Of a stretch of DNA of 64,000 bases, positions 62,401 through 64,000 are shown piece after piece. Within the stretch, counting starts at the first letter, position 1, and every line of letters begins with the position of its first letter. Source of the stretch: Parabacteroides goldsteinii DSM 19448 = WAL 12034 (GTDB lineage: Bacteria > Bacteroidota > Bacteroidia > Bacteroidales > Tannerellaceae); contig NZ_KQ033912.1 in the NCBI RefSeq assembly GCF_000969835.1, positions 903,126 to 967,125 of the forward strand, read 5' to 3'. The notes beneath the pieces were generated by a model. It ran no database searches, had not been told where the DNA came from, and saw only the letters and a list, made by a program, of their open reading frames with translations. Position numbers and translations under genes: made by a program.

Positions 62401-63147
62401 TTTTACAATCAGTTGCTTGGTTGAAATATAAGAACCTGTCGCCTGCTTGGTGCAATTGGTCAAACCGGGTTCATAAGCAAACTGATCTGTCGGAGGAAAT
62501 GTAATAACCACATCATACTTTCCGGCTTCCAACATATTATTTCCGGTATATTGAACGGAAACACCGTCTTTAACCAGAAAAACCGAAGCATCATTAAATG
62601 AAACTCCGGGCATATCGAGCACCTGTATTTTAGAATGCAAATCACTAACAGATGTTCCATACACATAATTACCCCAGTTAGCCGGGAATTTCAAATCACC
62701 GACTGCCTGGCGGGCTTTGATCTCGATAGCATTTGATACAACTACCTGATCATGATCCAGTTCGCCGAACAGAGTTGCAGGATTTATATTCCCTGTACCG
62801 ATCGTCCGTTCAAAATTTAACGTAATGGAACTGGTGGAAGTCACTTTAAAAGTGTAGTTATAACTTCCTGCCACCAAATCACCGGTCTGATCCCCACCGT
62901 TACCTCTGATAGTAACATCGGATATAATCGCTGCCTGATCACTCTGATCGACAACTCCCTGCAATAAACTTTGGATATGGGATTTTAACTGCTCCGCATT
63001 AGCGTCACTGGTTCCTTCATAATATGACAGGACATCTTTTACGGGGACATAAATGTCTGCTGCAGCCGCTTGTGTAATATACCCTCCCAATAGTAGCACG
63101 AATATAAGTAGTCGCCTACTCACATCGATCAAGTATACTTTTTTCAT
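56461..63147 (-). CDS. Giant secreted repeat protein (MBG modules) with T9SS type A tail
   Basis: A 2228-residue secreted protein. The signal peptide ends near TQAAAA. Residues about 30-1400 contain roughly twelve diverged units of 85-130 residues, most of which start with a Y/F-G turn (VYGTSVSDL, TFGEYTVQY, PFGQTADEY, RYGKRKVAI, TFGKATKAQ, VYGTEVTKD). They seem to be a degenerate relative of the MBG fold. Clear MBG modules follow (PYGGGNPDLEIEYIGLK, KYGNELPSYANAYDY, VYGKELEELTYTATGF), then Big-like modules and the T9SS tail (IEVYPRLFTHSV ... IYLLNVTLEDGTFKSVKIIKK). It heads a two-gene operon with the 1236-residue paralogue. Probably a long surface fibre or adhesin; no enzyme domain is seen. 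Confidence 0.85.
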   Translation of the reverse strand: MKKVYLIDVSRRLLIFVLLLGGYITQAAAADIYVPVKDVLSYYEGTSDANAEQLKSHIQSLLQGVVDQSDQAAIISDVTIRGNGGDQTGDLVAGSYNYTFKVTSTSSITLNFERTIGTGNINPATLFGELDHDQVVVSNAIEIKARQAVGDLKFPANWGNYVYGTSVSDLHSKIQVLDMPGVSFNDASVFLVKDGVSVQYTGNNMLEAGKYDVVITFPPTDQFAYEPGLTNCTKQATGSYISTKQLIVKEKPIDNTVFPVFAEKVGGLGELDPASNLNLNRIKNLIRNNITSSDDFISEIKIYSGNGFTSEITTGRLVPGNVYSYRVVLLPNYGAGSNVSAGVGGASVSLNTTEWSYDIVSAIAIGKNTLQVKLPDFVSSPIRIGDYADNTATATMLKRLIQDINPEMVDQNLVPQVEVTGGTVSSGMADNTYLGYKVTVQGDLAQTNLNFVTNGNVSSANLVVNGNVCTFSNSLLFVTTLPTTHSLIYPGNYQIDYEKDMLPNAVIRRIKSDLLVRNAGVLGNETFVVRLINNDLSNKNAIAETDDSFGYKIIITKSATLQEIEIPTNQRINIVDKGTTIEITYSKSIAIVPRPAINFTFGEYTVQYVKDMTREQVADKVREYIYMANPYNIEYIENVQITNSRIRENMGTATYRVTLSGDLDALFSEVTVNGQPHSPTTFEGTVNITPRPIAKVKLYKYEFKKEGASNEMIEKAIMADLLLKNPDMKGAYISSVTLVPAIGRDLYSYTVVFNPNDNIQKIEVTNEDGGLIIPIELFGYTTATYLRSVRLTDNGQSLAEYPLPINVQLPLWERPFGQTADEYALALLSDFRLTPGADRVTVPDLNNWGVKTYLINNETSTGDVPVRIAGESYPQVSDLYGYEVVTSSNTQFSEYYTLNYTAPSSIHLTKDGNDVIAKLALRIVKAKRTLTLPEVNVTYRDINTKVALLDSVKKAVLEDPANEEFFELVTKTGVKPLKSFTVTINNIEEEGTTAVKTYTYSVAFVQKVTDNIEIRETGAKTLVVNAAPVVFTFPTDISYRYGKRKVAIEADILSQFLAANEGLLSSYACFENPADLFKVMLTTADCQAEATETMPKNGDYGYRVDVLDPALLSNFQLDNQFGSNFHNVQNSVQIGQRKLTITLPTYLAATAEEETAAKAVFTFGKATKAQIVQQIYDDIVALNGSKIKSDYTLVVDLVTAKAQLDKQNPVIGEYDYTVDLTSADYTFVYAIEGVEVTTEPDTEVITAVKAVKVVAPGVVVTFNEKELKGIWTIMSGAPVYDLTNLTLAADDYGFSLVSLVEDPEIPTAAMTKARWDKLFSTNKLHWALYRNDKLQFHGNTLNSVLVDSIKNNVTQGTFKLRIIDASTLKAAIGNFEIQLDTDLANLKVTPATVEVKAAKDTYTKVYGTEVTKDSDLNAKLVFATEPKLTAAKLLADKNVIDLFETLLPSEVSVYAADAPVGDYQIRAVDAMVKEMLTPVIGVKFTASETQAKVTVTPAPLTAADLTITLSVTREYGEDATDADVYAAVTGELSDAFQAEISKLLNAENVNRTSWLDLSGVNKKTDVGTYELRLTSSAAAQIAALLPNFDITGATIVNAGLTVTKAPLTVRAKSYSRPYGGGNPDLEIEYIGLKNNEYENLADVFSVMPKIATDAKSDSRGSYDIYFTTEGVARNYTVTHENGTLSIDKIRRTIIWPYDQRNLVIPVGETVELSAYLKSEADGKPSINDIRYELSGNDRERVILSEVARGKYAVTGHVRTEGDDYVTITVYADGDDTYEDATPVTGTIKVIAPEGDAAKVNVIVSNVTSIYDGNPRTVSVKVTDVETGEEVKDFSIYYEGDQLGSVPTTYPSSQDAPTDAGVYTVTVKATLGSVTYAYTAKNKMVIAPKAVVVTARSFDIKYGNELPSYANAYDYNKNDFLNGEDFKVGQAPVVRIEAYNGKAGSYKLTPYSAQDFGHNYVVTYVSGFLKVSKAALTILADNKESVYGKELEELTYTATGFVKSETLKDLGFAPRISSTVTRTSDAGVYPITFSDNYTSDNYEVSYVDGKYSVIAASQKITWNPESVIDVEGGDVILTASASSKLPVTFNSSNDAVAYVNQIGDAWILTPVTSGTVTVTAMQHGNKNYNAAEPVVVTFLVDDEYLSVDNEKITVTDYIEVYPRLFTHSVTVAAPSEIKQVELLLMNGTLQKVIRKPGSVIDLSSFGSGIYLLNVTLEDGTFKSVKIIKK

Positions 63148-63220
63148 ACGCTATTATTTTTATTAGTTTATACTTCAATCAATAGATAGTAAGTGCTTAT
63201 AATCAAGTTATATAACATAA

Positions 63221-63258
63221 TATAAACCCTGACAAAAGAAACTCCGCCAGGGTTTATA
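63221..63258 (-). terminator. Inverted repeat after the truncated DUF6383 gene
   Basis: TATAAACCCTG (63221-63231) and CAGGGTTTATA (63248-63258) form an 11-bp stem, about 200 bp past the stop of the gene at the right edge. It probably ends that transcript. The rest of the 309-bp gap 63148-63456 shows no gene; no exact TAnnTTTG box was found for the giant gene. Confidence 0.6.
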
Positions 63259-63456
63259 TCCGCTTTCATTCTTCACAGAGCTAGGGCGGAAGAATTTATA
63301 TTTCATTACTTTAGTATTAATACCCGCTTTTTCGTCCTCACGGATTAGTTGGTGCCAGATAGAGGCATTGCAAGCAACGCCTCTACTGCCGCCGCGCGGT
63401 TATCTATTTTAAATTATTGATTATAAACTTCTTTATATCAATAGTTATTCATTGTC

Positions 63457-64000
63457 TTACTTAACGACAGCCTTCACTGTTGTTCCATCAACTACTACAA
63501 CTACGATTCCTGCCGGAGCATTGAATGTAACATTGTCGGAATTGATTGTCGTGTTAGCAATTGTCTGACCCAATACGTTGCTGATGACAACATTCTTGTT
63601 AGCAGCATTCAGGATCGTTACCTTACCCTGGCCACCCAGAACTGTTACGTCAGTTGTATTGATTGATTCGTTGGATACCGGATCATGTTCGTCAGCTTCA
63701 TCGAAGTAGATGTCACCTGTAGAGGTAGCAGTCTTAGATGTAGCGAAGTCATAATAATCTTCCGACGGAATCATTTCTTCACCACCTACACATTCGTTGA
63801 ATGCACGTACACGTGCCGTGTAAGCAGTTTGCGGGATCAGGTTATGAACAGCTATTGAAGTGGATGTTGCAGAAACCTTGAACGATTCTTCACCGTCGAA
63901 GTTGATATCATCCTGCCATTCGTAATATGCTGTAGGCAATGAACCTACTTCTGTTCTCCAGTCACCTGTATTGAACTCACCACCGTTGATAGGCATACCC
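63457..64000 (-). CDS. Surface protein with Fn3-like and DUF6383 tail, truncated by the window edge
   Basis: The last ~180 residues of a secreted protein whose N-terminus lies beyond position 64000; the in-frame ATG at 63996 is internal, because the frame stays open to the edge. An Fn3-like module is visible (SYEWQ-like strands ending in LIPQTAYTARVRAFNEC, then EDYYDFATSK). The tail (VTVLGGQGKVTILNAANKNV, VISNVLGQTIANTTI, FNAPAGIVVVVVDG, VKAVVK) matches DUF6383 and is closely similar to the tail of the 31133-34360 protein. The tail probably marks export or anchoring. Full function unknown. Confidence 0.8.
   Translation of the reverse strand, partial: GMPINGGEFNTGDWRTEVGSLPTAYYEWQDDINFDGEESFKVSATSTSIAVHNLIPQTAYTARVRAFNECVGGEEMIPSEDYYDFATSKTATSTGDIYFDEADEHDPVSNESINTTDVTVLGGQGKVTILNAANKNVVISNVLGQTIANTTINSDNVTFNAPAGIVVVVVDGTTVKAVVK

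Noticed and set aside
1..64000. tRNA, rRNA, CRISPR arrays and complete insertion sequences
   Set aside because: No cloverleaf with a T-loop signature, no regular spacer-repeat array and no transposase frame was recognised by eye; a tool-based scan could still find small RNAs.

Overview
The window looks like the chromosome of a gut Bacteroidales, most likely Parabacteroides (Tannerellaceae). The evidence is: Bacteroidetes-type promoters (-7 element TAnnTTTG) upstream of many genes; a SusC/SusD pair; several lipoproteins; a PorE-like type IX secretion (T9SS) component; T9SS type A C-terminal tails; an Asp/Glu-specific S46 dipeptidyl-peptidase; and two proteins ending in a DUF6383-type tail, which I associate mainly with Parabacteroides. 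The genus call is an inference.

Layout. 1-6 kb: a minus-strand five-gene efflux operon (ABC ATPase, two MacB-like permeases, membrane-fusion adaptor, TolC-like channel). 6.3-10 kb: housekeeping enzymes (metallo-beta-lactamase-fold hydrolase, VOC protein, GyrI-like protein, ROK glucokinase, NUDIX hydrolase). 10-16 kb: a SusC/SusD locus behind a ~390-bp segment bounded by inverted copies of an invertase-type site, apparently a phase-variable promoter lying in its OFF orientation. 16-25 kb: TPR protein plus outer-membrane barrel, MATE exporter, BACON/M64 peptidase, and an ORF6N-domain fragment. 25-29.5 kb: a cobalamin-riboswitch-controlled TonB receptor with a Big2/beta-propeller-like lipoprotein. 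29.5-42 kb: metY, a DUF6383 surface protein, a glycosyltransferase/LpxH-like pair, a cysteine-cluster protein, an EF-G paralogue with altered GTPase motifs, an antitoxin with a toxin remnant run into hemW, and a zeta-toxin-like kinase with a tiny partner. 42-50 kb: DPP11, CYTH protein, Smr protein, queA, porE and a small protein preceded by a ~300-nt region that can fold into a long rod (6S-like or structured leader). 50-64 kb: galM and a cluster of secreted proteins (PCMD-like, two giant MBG-repeat proteins with T9SS tails, and a truncated DUF6383 protein at the right edge).

How the parts fit: much of the window builds the cell surface. The T9SS component and its tail-bearing cargo, the SusCD and B12-type TonB transporters, DPP11 and M64 peptidases, and efflux operon fit a saccharolytic/proteolytic gut anaerobe. 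The most unusual signals are non-coding: the invertible promoter, the rod-forming RNA, two related arrays of 21/22-nt quasi-palindromic tandem repeats, and relics of toxin and ORF6N genes. No tRNA, rRNA, CRISPR array or intact insertion sequence was recognised.
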